NCBI RefSeq assembly: GCF_009908295.1
Contig: NZ_JAAALO010000002.1
Location: 347,490-411,489, forward strand
DNA length: 64,000 nt
DNA from: Micromonospora rubida
GTDB taxonomy: Bacteria; Actinomycetota; Actinomycetes; Mycobacteriales; Micromonosporaceae
Reading direction: 5' to 3'
The translations under genes were made by a program, and so were the position numbers. The notes below the pieces were generated by a model that was not told where the DNA came from, made no database searches, and saw nothing but the letters and a program-made list of their open reading frames with translations. Shown here one piece after another: positions 51,247 to 60,078 of this stretch; positions within the stretch are counted from its first letter, which is position 1; every line of letters begins with the position of its first letter.

Positions 51247-52548
51247 GTGGGGATTCCGACCGCGACCCGGCCGCTACGGCCGTGGACCGCTCCGACCGCG
51301 TCCGACCCGGTGGTGGCCACGCTGCGGCTGCCCGGCTCCAAGTCGATGACCGCCCGCGCGCTGGTGCTCAGCGCGCTGGCCAGCGGCCCCTCCACGCTGG
51401 CCGGGCCGCTGCGGGCCCGGGACACCGAGCTGATGGCCGGCGGGCTGCGGGCGCTCGGCGCGCACATGTCGATCGCGGACGACGACCGGTGGCTGGTCCG
51501 GCCGCACCCGCTGGCCGGCCCGGCGCACGTCGACGTCGGCCTGGCCGGCACCATCATGCGGTTCGTGCCGCCCGTCGCCGGTCTCGCCGACGGGCGGGTC
51601 ACCTTCGACGGCGACCCGGCCGCCCGCACCCGGCCGCTCGGCCCGCTGATCGGGGCGCTGCGCACCCTCGGGGTGCGGGTCGACACCCCGACCACCGGCA
51701 GCCTGCCGCTGACCGTGTTCGGCGCCGGCCGGGTGACCGGCGGCGAGGTGGTGATCGACGCGTCCGCCTCCAGCCAGCTCGTCTCCGGCCTGCTGCTGGC
51801 CGCGCCCCGCTTCGACCGGGGCGTGGTGGTCCGGCACGTCGGCCCGCCGGTCCCGTCCGCGCCGCACCTGCGGATGACCGTGCAGATGCTCCGGGCCGCC
51901 GGTGCGGCCGTCGACGACAGCGTCGCAGACGTCTGGGTCGTCGAGCCGGGTCCGCTGACCGGGCGGGGCTGGGAGATCGAGCCGGACCTCTCCGGCGCGG
52001 TGCCGTTCTTCGCCGCCGCGCTGATCACCGGCGGCGAGGTGACGCTGCGGGGCTGGCCGCGCAGCAGCGCCCAGCCGGTCGAGCAGCTCCGCGCCCTGCT
52101 GTCCCGGATGGGGGGCGAGGTGACCCTCACCACCACCGGCCTGACCGTGCGCGGCACCGGCACCGTGCACGGGGTCGACGCCGACCTCTCCGAGGTCAGC
52201 GAGCTGACCCCGGCGCTGACCGCGCTCGCGATGCTCGCCGACTCGCCGTCCCGTTTCACCGGCGTCGCACACATCCGGGGGCACGAGACCGACCGGATCG
52301 CCGCGCTCGCCCGCGAGTTCGCCGGCCTCGGCGCGGACATCACCGAGTCCGACGACGGGCTGGAGATCCGCCCCCGTCCGTTGCGCGGCGGGATGTTCCG
52401 CACGTACCACGATCACCGGATGGCGCACGCCGCCGCGGTGACCGGGCTCGCCGTCCCCGGCGTCGAACTTGACGACGTGTCGTGCACCTCGAAGACCATG
52501 CCGGAGTTTCCGGCGCTATGGTCGGCGATGGTGACCGGAGAGAGCTGA
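51247..52548 (+). CDS. aroA: EPSP synthase (3-phosphoshikimate 1-carboxyvinyltransferase)
   Basis: 433 residues with the inside-out alpha/beta barrel motifs: LPGSKSMTARALVLSALA near the N-terminus, LAGTIMRFVPP, DASASSQLVSGLLLAAP, DLSGAVPFFAAALITG, RGHETDRIAALA and YHDHRMAHAAAV at the C-terminal end. It makes EPSP from shikimate-3-phosphate and PEP in aromatic amino acid synthesis. The GTG is probably leaderless. It is followed by rsgA overlapping at its 3' end. Confidence 0.97.
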   Translation: MGIPTATRPLRPWTAPTASDPVVATLRLPGSKSMTARALVLSALASGPSTLAGPLRARDTELMAGGLRALGAHMSIADDDRWLVRPHPLAGPAHVDVGLAGTIMRFVPPVAGLADGRVTFDGDPAARTRPLGPLIGALRTLGVRVDTPTTGSLPLTVFGAGRVTGGEVVIDASASSQLVSGLLLAAPRFDRGVVVRHVGPPVPSAPHLRMTVQMLRAAGAAVDDSVADVWVVEPGPLTGRGWEIEPDLSGAVPFFAAALITGGEVTLRGWPRSSAQPVEQLRALLSRMGGEVTLTTTGLTVRGTGTVHGVDADLSEVSELTPALTALAMLADSPSRFTGVAHIRGHETDRIAALAREFAGLGADITESDDGLEIRPRPLRGGMFRTYHDHRMAHAAAVTGLAVPGVELDDVSCTSKTMPEFPALWSAMVTGES

Positions 52549-53669
52549 CACGGCGGGGGGACGTCCTGGCGACCAAACGGCGGGAGTACGACGAGGACGA
52601 CGTGCGGGTCCGGCCCGGGAAGTCCTCGCGCCCACGCACCCGGACGAGGCCCCTGCACGCCGACGCCGTCGACGGTTTCGTGATCGCCGTCGACCGGGGC
52701 CGCTACACCTGCGTGCTGCCCGACCCCGGCCCGGACGCCCCGCTCGTCACCGCGATGCGGGCCCGGGAACTGGGCCGCAAGTCCGTGGTGGTGGGCGACC
52801 GGGTGAGCCTGGTCGGCGACACCTCCGGGGCGGCCGGGGCGCTGGCCCGGATCGTCCGGATCGCCGAGCGCAGCTCGGTGCTGAGGCGCACCGCCGACGA
52901 CGACGAGACCACCGCCGAGGGGCGGCTGGAGCGGGTCGTGGTGGCCAACGCCGACCAGCTCGTGATCGTCAGCGCGCTGGCCGACCCGCCGCCACGCACC
53001 GGGTTCATCGACCGCTGCCTGGTGGCCGCGTACGACGCGGACATCGAGCCGCTGCTCTGCCTGACCAAGGCCGACCTGGCCGGCCCCGAGCAGGTGCTCG
53101 GGTACTACGCCGAGCTGGAGCTGCCGTACGTGCTGATCCGGCCCGACTCCGACCTCGACGCGCTGCGCGACCTGCTGGCCGGCCGGGTGTCGGTCATGGT
53201 CGGGCACTCCGGGGTGGGCAAGTCGACGCTGGTCAACCGCCTCGTCCCGGACGCCGACCGGGCGGTGGGCGTGGTCAGCGCGATCGGCCGGGGCCGGCAC
53301 ACCTCGACCAGCGCGGTGGCCCTGCGGCTGCAGCCCCGCCCGGGCGCACGCCGGTCCGGCGCGTCCGGCGCCGCCACGGGCTGGATCGTGGACACCCCCG
53401 GGGTGCGCAGCTTCGGGCTGGCGCACGTCTCGGCGAACAGCCTGCTGCACGGCTTCCCCGACCTGGTGGAGGGGACGGTCGACTGCCCGGCGAACTGCCA
53501 GCACACCGCCGACGAGACCGACTGCGCGCTGGACGCCTGGGTGGCCGCCGGCAAGGCCGACGCCCGCCGGCTGGCTTCGTACCGCCGGCTGCTGGCCTCC
53601 CGCTCCGGGGACGGCGACGCGCGCGAGCCCGACCAGCGCAACCCCGGCGACCCGCTCGCCGGGTCGTGA
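52518..53669 (+). CDS. rsgA: Ribosome small-subunit-dependent GTPase RsgA
   Basis: 383 residues from the chosen ATG. OB fold first (about 65-150), then a circularly permuted GTPase domain in the order G4 (CLTKAD), G1 (GHSGVGKSTL), G3 (DTPG), and a C-terminal zinc finger CPANCQHTADETDCAL (Cys, Cys, His, Cys). It acts in late 30S maturation. The start is uncertain: no ATG/GTG/TTG lies near the conserved RREYDEDDVRVRPG start; ATG 52518 overlaps aroA by 31 bases and adds about 25 residues, while GGGGGG stands just before an in-frame CTG at 52568. Confidence 0.92.
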   Translation: MVGDGDRRELTRRGDVLATKRREYDEDDVRVRPGKSSRPRTRTRPLHADAVDGFVIAVDRGRYTCVLPDPGPDAPLVTAMRARELGRKSVVVGDRVSLVGDTSGAAGALARIVRIAERSSVLRRTADDDETTAEGRLERVVVANADQLVIVSALADPPPRTGFIDRCLVAAYDADIEPLLCLTKADLAGPEQVLGYYAELELPYVLIRPDSDLDALRDLLAGRVSVMVGHSGVGKSTLVNRLVPDADRAVGVVSAIGRGRHTSTSAVALRLQPRPGARRSGASGAATGWIVDTPGVRSFGLAHVSANSLLHGFPDLVEGTVDCPANCQHTADETDCALDAWVAAGKADARRLASYRRLLASRSGDGDAREPDQRNPGDPLAGS

Positions 53670-53718
53670 GCCACCAGCCGGGCGCCACCCGCGCGGCGGG
53701 GGCCGACCCGGCCGCCGC

Positions 53719-53724
53719 TACCGT
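53719..53724 (+). promoter_or_regulatory. -10 (TACCGT) for hisN
   Basis: TACCGT seven bases before ATG 53732 with no ribosome site. Confidence 0.55.
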
Positions 53725-53731
53725 CTGCGGC

Positions 53732-54550
53732 ATGACCGGGTACGCCGACGATCTCGCCCTCGCCCACCTGCTCGCCGACCGGGCGGACGCCATCTCGGCG
53801 GCCCGGTTCCGCGCCCTCGACCTGCGGGTCGAGGCGAAGCCGGACCTGACCCCGGTCTCGGACGCCGACACGGCCGTCGAGCGGGAGATCCGCGCGCTGC
53901 TGGCCGAGCGGCGCCCCGGCGACGGCCTGCTCGGCGAGGAGTACGGCGAGCAGCCCGGCGACGGGCCGGGCGGGCGGCGCTGGGTGGTCGACCCGATCGA
54001 CGGGACCAAGAACTTCGTCCGGGGGGTGCCGGTCTGGGCGACCCTGATCGCCCTGCTGGAGGGGGGCCGGCCGGTGCTCGGGCTGGTCTCCGCGCCCGCG
54101 CTGGGCCGGCGCTGGTGGGGTGCGGTCGGCGAGGGCGCGTACGCCGGCCCGGACGCCGCGCACGGCGCCCCGATCCGGGTCTCTCGCGTGGGTCGGCTCG
54201 CCGACGCCAGCTTCTGCTACTCGTCCCTGTCCGGCTGGGAGGACGCCGGGCTGCTGGAGCCGGTGCTCCAGCTCATGCGGGACACCTGGCGCAGCCGCGC
54301 GTACGGCGACTTCTACGGCTACATGCTGCTGGCCGAGGGGGCGCTGGACGTGATGGTCGAGCCGGAGCTGTCCCTGTGGGACGTCGCCGCGCTGGTGCCG
54401 ATCGTCACCGAGGCGGGTGGGACGTTCACCGACCTGGCCGGCCGGCCGGCCCCCGGCGGCGACGCGGCCGGGGAGCGCAGCGCGGTGGCCAGCAACGGGC
54501 CGCTGCACGCCGACGTACTCGCGAGGCTGGGTCGGCCCCCCGCGCGCTGA
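53732..54550 (+). CDS. hisN: Histidinol-phosphatase (inositol monophosphatase family)
   Basis: 272 residues. Metal and phosphate sites: GEEYGEQPG, WVVDPIDGTKNFVRG, and WDVAALVPIVTEAGG. This matches the IMPase-type HisN of actinobacteria (histidine synthesis, dephosphorylation of histidinol-phosphate); a general inositol/NADP phosphatase role is also possible. Located after rsgA as in Streptomyces aroA-rsgA-hisN. The ATG has TACCGT seven bases upstream, so a leaderless start is preferred to the GTG at 53666. Confidence 0.9.
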   Translation: MTGYADDLALAHLLADRADAISAARFRALDLRVEAKPDLTPVSDADTAVEREIRALLAERRPGDGLLGEEYGEQPGDGPGGRRWVVDPIDGTKNFVRGVPVWATLIALLEGGRPVLGLVSAPALGRRWWGAVGEGAYAGPDAAHGAPIRVSRVGRLADASFCYSSLSGWEDAGLLEPVLQLMRDTWRSRAYGDFYGYMLLAEGALDVMVEPELSLWDVAALVPIVTEAGGTFTDLAGRPAPGGDAAGERSAVASNGPLHADVLARLGRPPAR

Positions 54551-54564
54551 GCGCCGCCAGCCTC

Positions 54565-54570
54565 TATCCT
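54565..54570 (+). promoter_or_regulatory. -10 (TATCCT) for the membrane protein gene
   Basis: TATCCT six bases before GTG 54577. It overlaps the region just past hisN. Confidence 0.5.
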
Positions 54571-54576
54571 CGCCAG

Positions 54577-55476
54577 GTGGTGTCCTCCGGTTGGTGCTTC
54601 CTGGCGGCGATGATCGTCGCGTACGGCATCGCCAACCTCCTGCAGTCCTTCGCCGCGGCGCGGACCACCATGCACCACAACTTCGATCCCGGGCTGCTGC
54701 TGCGGCTGGCCGGCCACCGCACGTACCTGATCGGGCTGGGCTGCCAGGTGGGCGGCTTCGTGCTGGCCTTCCTGGCCCGGCGGGACCTGCCGCTGTTCCT
54801 GGTCCAGGCGAGCGTGGCGGCCGGGCTGGGGGTGACCGCCATCCTCGGCGTACTGGTGCTGAAGTGGCGGTTGCCCGCCGCGGAGGTGGCGCTGCTGGTG
54901 CTGCTCTTCGCCGGGATCGCGGGGCTGGTGCTGTCGGCGCAGCCGGCCCAGTCCGGGCCGCTCGGCACCGCCGGCCTGGTCGCGCTGGCCGTGGCCCTGG
55001 TGGTGATCGCCGTGGTCGGCTTCTTCGCGGTACGGCTGCACGGCGCACCCGGGTCGGTGGCGCTCGGCTCGCTGGCCGGGATGGCCTTCTCGGCCGCCGC
55101 GGTGGCCGCCCGCCCGCTGGCCGCCGTGACGAGCGTGGAGGGGTTCGTCCGGGACCCGCTGCTCTACCTGCTGGTGGCCCACTCGGTGGTGGGCCAACTG
55201 CTGCTCGGCCTGGCCATGCAGCGCGGGTCGACCACGGCGGCGGTCGCCGCGATGGACGCGGCCGGGGCGGTGCCCGCCGCGATCGTGGGGCTGCTGCTGC
55301 TCAACGACAAGATCTGGCCCGGCCGGGAGTGGCTGGCCGCGCTCGGCTTCCTGACCACGCTGGCCGCGGTGATCGGCCTGACCCGGTACGCCGAGCCACA
55401 GCACCACCACGAGGTGGTCCGGGAACGCGACCGGGCGATACTGCCCGCCGGCGCCCCGGCCCACCCCCGCCGCTGA
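54577..55476 (+). CDS. Multi-spanning membrane protein (EamA/DMT-like)
   Basis: 299 residues with nine or ten hydrophobic helices and short loops, and a polar His-rich tail (PQHHHEVVRERDRAI). It resembles DMT/EamA-type transporters in helix count and in the repeated GLLLLNDKIWPGREWLAALGF end, but no definite family is recognised. GTG 54577 is preferred over GTG 54580 for the leaderless spacing. It starts 27 bases after hisN, so it may also be read from hisN transcripts. Confidence 0.75.
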   Translation: MVSSGWCFLAAMIVAYGIANLLQSFAAARTTMHHNFDPGLLLRLAGHRTYLIGLGCQVGGFVLAFLARRDLPLFLVQASVAAGLGVTAILGVLVLKWRLPAAEVALLVLLFAGIAGLVLSAQPAQSGPLGTAGLVALAVALVVIAVVGFFAVRLHGAPGSVALGSLAGMAFSAAAVAARPLAAVTSVEGFVRDPLLYLLVAHSVVGQLLLGLAMQRGSTTAAVAAMDAAGAVPAAIVGLLLLNDKIWPGREWLAALGFLTTLAAVIGLTRYAEPQHHHEVVRERDRAILPAGAPAHPRR

Positions 55477-55530
55477 ACCGCCGCCACTCAACCGCCGCGC
55501 TGAACCGCCGCCGCTGAACCGCCGCCGCGA
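55473..55530. repeat. Short CTGAACCGCCGC tandem repeats
   Basis: Four copies (one as CTCAACCGCCG) at and after the stop of the membrane-protein gene, between convergent genes. They are likely replication-slippage products. Confidence 0.6.
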
Positions 55531-55533
55531 CCG

Positions 55534-56736
55534 CTATGCGGCCTCGACCGGCCGGCGTCGGCCGACCACCCGCTCGTAGAGCCGCTCCAGCGCGCCGGCT
55601 GTTCGCTCCCAGGTGTAGCTGCACCGCACCCGGTCCACCGCGGCGTGCCCGTAGGCGAACCGGCCGGCGTTGTCGGCGAGCAGCCGGCGCAGGGTCACCC
55701 CCAGTGCCCGGACGTCGCCCGGGGGCACCAGCTTCCCGGTGACCTCGTCGACCACGGCGTCGGCGAGGCCGCCCATGGCGTATCCGACGACCGGCACGCC
55801 GCAGGCCATCGCCTCCAGCGACACCCGGCCGGCCGAGGAGTAGTGCGGGGTGCAGGCCACCACGTCGGCCGAGCGGTACCAGGTGGCCATCTGGTCGTGC
55901 GGCACCGCGCCGACGAGCTTCACCTGGTCGGCCACGCCGGTGCGCTCGGCCAGCTCAAGCAGGCGGCGGGCCTCGGCGTGGTGGGTGAGTTGGTCGACCG
56001 GCGGCCCACCGGCGATCACCAGCTCGGCGTCGCCGACCAGCCGCATCGCGCGGATCAGGTCCTCCTGCCCGTGCCCGGCCGACAGGCCGCCGACGGAGAG
56101 GATCCGGTGACGCTCGTCACGCGGGGCCGCCTCCCCGTCGGGGTGGAACCGCTCGATGTCCACCCCGGCGGGCACCATCGCCACCGACGTGCGTTGCAGC
56201 CCCATCCGGGTCAGCTCGTCGACCTCGTCGTTGCACTGCGCGACCGCGATGTCCACCGCCCGGGTCAGGGCCCGCTCCAGCGGGATCCGGGTGCCCGGGC
56301 CGTCGTACTGGGAGCCGAGGTGGCGAAGCTGCTCCACGCCGAGGGAGTGGAAGGTCTGCACGACCGGGATGTCGGTCTCCCGTACGGCCTGCGCGGCGGC
56401 CAGTCCGCCGACCCAGTAGTGCCCGTGCACCACGTCCGGGGTCCACTCGCCGGACCACCGGTCGGCCAGCCAGCGGCCGAGCTCGGCCACGTGCGGGACG
56501 AGCTCGGCGGTGGGCGTCGGGGCGGCCGGGCCGACGGCGGCCCGTTCCACCCGGTAGCCGTCCAGCTCCAGCGTCGCCGGCAGCGCCGGATCGTCGCGGC
56601 GCTCGTACACGTGCACGTCGTGGCCCCGGCCGGCCAGTTCGGCGGCGACCCGCGCGATGTGCTCGCGCGTGCCGACGACCGGACCGTCGACGGGCCGCGA
56701 CGGTCCGGAATGCGCGCACACTAGGCCGACGCGCAT
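55534..56736 (-). CDS. GT4-family glycosyltransferase (MshA-like)
   Basis: 400 residues. GT-B motifs: HSGPSRPVDGPVVGTREH, DVVHGHYWVGGLAA, VPAGVDIERFHPDG, LSVGGLSAGHGQEDLI, AHYSSAG-RVSLEAMACGVPVV. The overall layout resembles D-inositol-3-phosphate glycosyltransferase MshA (mycothiol synthesis) and other GT4 enzymes. The first Glu of the EX7E motif is replaced by Ser in YSSAGRVSLEA. The ATG has GGAGGTGA upstream. Convergent with the membrane protein gene. Confidence 0.88.
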   Translation of the reverse strand: MRVGLVCAHSGPSRPVDGPVVGTREHIARVAAELAGRGHDVHVYERRDDPALPATLELDGYRVERAAVGPAAPTPTAELVPHVAELGRWLADRWSGEWTPDVVHGHYWVGGLAAAQAVRETDIPVVQTFHSLGVEQLRHLGSQYDGPGTRIPLERALTRAVDIAVAQCNDEVDELTRMGLQRTSVAMVPAGVDIERFHPDGEAAPRDERHRILSVGGLSAGHGQEDLIRAMRLVGDAELVIAGGPPVDQLTHHAEARRLLELAERTGVADQVKLVGAVPHDQMATWYRSADVVACTPHYSSAGRVSLEAMACGVPVVGYAMGGLADAVVDEVTGKLVPPGDVRALGVTLRRLLADNAGRFAYGHAAVDRVRCSYTWERTAGALERLYERVVGRRRPVEAA

Positions 56737-56927
56737 GGGTCACCTCCATGCGTTTCCCGAGCTGGTGGGTCCTCCCGGTCAGAGGGTCCCATTAACCGCG
56801 ACCCCCGGGTGCGAAACCTGGCAAGTCGGAAACGTGCGACCGGTCGGGCTGGGGGCGTGACCGGTCGCGGCTGCTATCCGACCAGGGCCGGCGGCATGAG
56901 CGGGCCCATCGAGGGTACGGGCGAGGA

Positions 56928-57926
56928 ATGCCTCTCACCCGCAGTCTCGATGACGCGAGCGTCGTTCTCACCGGCGCCTCCAGCGGCATCGGCACGGCGA
57001 CCGCGTACGCGCTGGCCCGCCGTGGCGCGGCCGTGGTGCTGGCGGCCCGCAGCGAGGAGGCCCTGGAGCGGGTGGCGTCCCGCTGCCGCGAGTTGGGCGG
57101 CCGGGCGCTGGCCGTGCCCACGGACGTCACGGACCCGGTGGCCGTCGAACGCCTCGCGGCCCGGGCGGCGGCGGAGTTCGGCCACATCGACGCCTGGGTC
57201 AACAACGCGGCGGTCAGCGCGGTGGGCCTCTTCGACGAGATCCCCGTCCGGGAGTTCCGCCAGGTGCTGGAGGTGAACCTGCTCGGCGCCGCGTACGGGA
57301 TGAAGGCGGCCCTGCCGTACCTCGACGCGGCCGGCGGCGGGGTGCTGGTCAACAACGTCTCCGTGCTGGCCGAGGTGGCGATGCCCTACCAGTCGGCGTA
57401 CAACGCCACCAAGCATGGGATCCGGGGGCTGGCCGACACGGTCCGGCAGGAGCTGCGGGTCACCGGGCGGGGGAACGTCTCGGTCTGCACGGTGCTGCCG
57501 GCCAGCATCGACACCCCGTTCTTCCGGCACGCCGCCAACCACAGCGGCCGGGAGCTGGTGCCGCCGCCGCCGGTCTACCCGCCGGAGGTGGTGGCCGAGA
57601 CCATCGTGCGGGTGCTGCGCCGGCCCCGCCGGGAGGCGTACGCCGGGGGCGCCGCCCGGCTGATCGGCGCGCAGTGGCGGCTCGCCCCGGCGCTGGCCGA
57701 GCGGGCCCTCGGCTGGTACGCCCACCGCACCCAGTTCGGGCCCGCCGGGCGGCCGGACAGCACCGGCAACGTCTTCACCGCCGACGCGGCGGCCGATCGG
57801 GAGGGTGGGTGGCACGGCCGGCGGCGGCAACTCGTCCGGATGACCGCCGCGTTCGGGCTCGCCGCCGCCGGCACCGCGGTCGGCACGATGGCGGCGATGA
57901 ACCGCCGCTCCCGGACGGACCGCTGA
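56928..57926 (+). CDS. Short-chain dehydrogenase/reductase
   Basis: 332 residues. TGASSGIGTA (cofactor loop, about 14-23), NNAAVS, catalytic Ser in NNVSVLAEV, and YNATK-H with Tyr/Lys give a complete classical SDR. A 90-residue C-terminal extension contains a hydrophobic stretch near the end (AAFGLAAAGTAVGTMAAM), perhaps a membrane anchor. Substrate unknown. Its stop overlaps the next gene's start by one base (TGATG). The ribosome site is weak (GAGGGT, 12 bases). Confidence 0.9.
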   Translation: MPLTRSLDDASVVLTGASSGIGTATAYALARRGAAVVLAARSEEALERVASRCRELGGRALAVPTDVTDPVAVERLAARAAAEFGHIDAWVNNAAVSAVGLFDEIPVREFRQVLEVNLLGAAYGMKAALPYLDAAGGGVLVNNVSVLAEVAMPYQSAYNATKHGIRGLADTVRQELRVTGRGNVSVCTVLPASIDTPFFRHAANHSGRELVPPPPVYPPEVVAETIVRVLRRPRREAYAGGAARLIGAQWRLAPALAERALGWYAHRTQFGPAGRPDSTGNVFTADAAADREGGWHGRRRQLVRMTAAFGLAAAGTAVGTMAAMNRRSRTDR

Positions 57927-58708
57927 TGAACCGCCCCGACCGACCGGATGACCGCGACACCACCGACGTGCAGAATGGGGCGGTCATGCCGACCGACGTG
58001 CGCTGCCTGGTGGAGACGGACGAGTCGTCCGGCCTGCTCCGGTTGTCCGGCGTGCTCGATTCGGCCGCCATCGGCGCCGTACGCGACGCGCTGCTCCTGC
58101 GGCTCTGCGAGCGGCCCGGGCCGGTGGTGGTCGACCTGTCCCGGCTGCGGGTGGCCGATCCCGCCGCCCGACGGGTCTTCGCCGAGGTGCGCCGCGAGAT
58201 CGCCGACTGGCCGGCGGCGGACGTGTTGGTTCTCGACCCCGCCGAGACGACGGCCGGCGACGGGCTGGCGGTGTGCTCGACCCTCGACGAGGCGCTGGCG
58301 GCGCTGGCCCGGGCCCCGACGACCGCGGCGACGACCACGGAACTGGCCCCGGTCGTCGGCGCCGCGCGGCAGGTCCGGATGCTGGTGACCGACCGCTGTG
58401 CCCGGTGGGGGATCGACGACCTGGCCGAGGCGGGCTGCATCGCGGCGACCGAGATGGTCAACAACGTGGTCGCGCACGCCCGCACCGGGATGACCGTCCG
58501 GTTGGCGCCCCGCGGCGGCACGCTGCACATCGGCGTACGCGACCGCTCCCGGCGGCAGCCGGCGTACCGCGGGTTCGCCCCGGTGGACACTGCGGGGGGC
58601 CGGGGCCTGCTGTTGATCGACACCGTGGCCCAGCGCTGGGGCAGCACCCTCCTGCCCGACGGCAAGCTCGTCTGGGCCGTCCTCTATCCCCCCATCTACA
58701 CCGTGTAG
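57926..58708 (+). CDS. Fused STAS-HATPase regulator
   Basis: 260 residues. The N-terminal STAS domain (about 20-115, LLRLSGVLDSAAIGAVRDAL, VVVDLSRLRVAD) lacks an obvious phospho-Ser motif. The C-terminal RsbW-like HATPase has the N-box EMVNNVVAHA, the G1 box DRSRRQP and the G2 box GRGLLLI. It joins an antagonist fold to an anti-sigma kinase fold in one chain. ATG 57926 is coupled to the SDR stop; ATG 57986 (MPTDVRC) with CAGAAT nine bases upstream is an alternative. Confidence 0.85.
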   Translation: MNRPDRPDDRDTTDVQNGAVMPTDVRCLVETDESSGLLRLSGVLDSAAIGAVRDALLLRLCERPGPVVVDLSRLRVADPAARRVFAEVRREIADWPAADVLVLDPAETTAGDGLAVCSTLDEALAALARAPTTAATTTELAPVVGAARQVRMLVTDRCARWGIDDLAEAGCIAATEMVNNVVAHARTGMTVRLAPRGGTLHIGVRDRSRRQPAYRGFAPVDTAGGRGLLLIDTVAQRWGSTLLPDGKLVWAVLYPPIYTV

Positions 58709-58822
58709 CGGCTTTTGCCGAACGACCCGATTCCATGATCGACGGGACGCGAGGTGGGCCGGGCGCGGGAGATCGGGCGGGGGCGTCGGTTACGGGCGGT
58801 GGGCAACGGGTAGTGATCAGCC

Positions 58823-59392
58823 ATGCGTGACGACGAGTACCCGACCCCCGTTTCCGATCCCGAGGCCGACGGCCTGCCCGACACCGCCGACGACGACTCG
58901 ACGGCCAACGACGACGTCCTGACCGGCCGGGAGGCGGACGGCCCGGAGCCGGCCCAGCTGCCCGGGGACCGCACGCCGGTGGCGGTGGACCGGTTCGGCA
59001 CCACCGCCGAGGAGCAGCTCGACGGCGAGTCGCTGGACTACAAGCTCCAGCGGGAGAGCTACGAGCGCCCCGCCGACGACCCGCTGGCGGCCCCGGTCGA
59101 CCCGGGCATCGCCGCCGAGGCGGACAGCCAGGAGCAGGCCGCCCAGGCGCAGCTCGACGCCGACGTGCTCAACCCGGGCCCCACCTCGGACCCGCACTCC
59201 CCCGTCTCCCTGTACGACCACGGCCAGCTCGGCGCCCCCGACGCCGAGGTCGGGCGGCTGATGGAACCGGACGAGGGGACGCACACCGACCGGGAGCCCG
59301 ACAACATCGCGTACGACGCCGGGTCGGCCGGCGGCGGGGCGACGGCCGAGGAGCTGGCGGTCCACGAGACCCGCCCGCCGGACTCGCACTAG
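58823..59392 (+). CDS. DUF5709-family acidic protein
   Basis: 189 residues, strongly acidic and low in hydrophobics (DDEYPTPVSDPEADGLPDTADDDS). The repeated short motifs (GESLDYKLQRE, SPVSLYDHGQLGAPDAEVGRLM, DNIAYDAGSAGGG) match the actinobacterial DUF5709 family, whose role is unknown to me. It is probably intrinsically disordered. The ATG has no clear ribosome site; TAGTGA lies six bases upstream, a weak leaderless signal. It is convergent with the response-regulator gene. Confidence 0.85.
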   Translation: MRDDEYPTPVSDPEADGLPDTADDDSTANDDVLTGREADGPEPAQLPGDRTPVAVDRFGTTAEEQLDGESLDYKLQRESYERPADDPLAAPVDPGIAAEADSQEQAAQAQLDADVLNPGPTSDPHSPVSLYDHGQLGAPDAEVGRLMEPDEGTHTDREPDNIAYDAGSAGGGATAEELAVHETRPPDSH

Positions 59393-59399
59393 ACGCGGA

Positions 59400-59415
59400 C
59401 GCCCGGGACCGGGCG
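59400..59415. terminator. Short hairpin between convergent DUF5709 and response-regulator genes
   Basis: CGCCCGG and CCGGGCG separated by two bases; the usable stem is six bp. Weak. Confidence 0.35.
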
Positions 59416-59424
59416 CTCGGGCCG

Positions 59425-60078
59425 TCAGTCGTCCAGCCCCCGCTCGATGGCGTACCGGGTCAGCTCGACGCGGTTGTGGAGCTGGAGCTTGCCGAGTGTG
59501 TTCTGCACGTGGTTCTGCACCGTCCGGTGGGAGAGCCGGAGCCGCTCGGCGATCTGCTTGTACGACATTCCCTTGGCGACCAGCCGCAGCACCTCGGTCT
59601 CCCGGTCGGTCAGCCGGGGCGCGGCGGCGTCCGGGGTCACCGGGCCGACCGCCAGCCGCCGGTACTCCCCCAGCACCAGCCCCGCCAGGCCCGGCGTGAA
59701 GACCGGTTCGCCGGCCGCCGTCCGGCGCACCGCGTCCAGGAACTCGGCCGGGGCGGCCGACTTGACCAGGTAGCCGGTTGCACCGGCCTTCACCGCGTCC
59801 AGCACGCTCTGCGGCTCGCCGCTGGCCGACAGCATCAGCACCCGCACCTCGGGCAGCACGGCGCGCAGGCCGTGGATCACCTCGACGCCGGAGACGTCCG
59901 GGAGTTGCAGGTCGAGCACGACCACGTCGGGCCGGGCCGCGGCGGCCACCCGGACGGCCTGCCGCCCCTCCCCGCTGGTCGCGACCACCAGGTGCCCGGC
60001 CTCGGTGAGGTCGCGGGCCACCCCCTCACGCCACATCGGGTGGTCGTCGACCACCATCACCCGGACGCCGGTGCTCAT
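59425..60078 (-). CDS. LuxR/NarL-family response regulator
   Basis: 217 residues. The receiver domain has VVDDHPMWREG, VLDLQLPDVSG (phosphoacceptor Asp near 55), SASG and GYLVKSA. The C-terminal LuxR helix-turn-helix is LTDRETEVLRLVAKGMSYKQIAERL with SHRTVQNHVQNTLGKL. The ATG overlaps the upstream kinase stop (ATGA). It is the partner of the MacS-like kinase; the regulon is unknown. Confidence 0.94.
   Translation of the reverse strand: MSTGVRVMVVDDHPMWREGVARDLTEAGHLVVATSGEGRQAVRVAAAARPDVVVLDLQLPDVSGVEVIHGLRAVLPEVRVLMLSASGEPQSVLDAVKAGATGYLVKSAAPAEFLDAVRRTAAGEPVFTPGLAGLVLGEYRRLAVGPVTPDAAAPRLTDRETEVLRLVAKGMSYKQIAERLRLSHRTVQNHVQNTLGKLQLHNRVELTRYAIERGLDD

Noticed and set aside
55473..55530. CTGAACCGCCGC repeats considered as a regulatory array
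   Set aside because: They lie between convergent genes at a stop codon and look like slippage repeats rather than binding sites.
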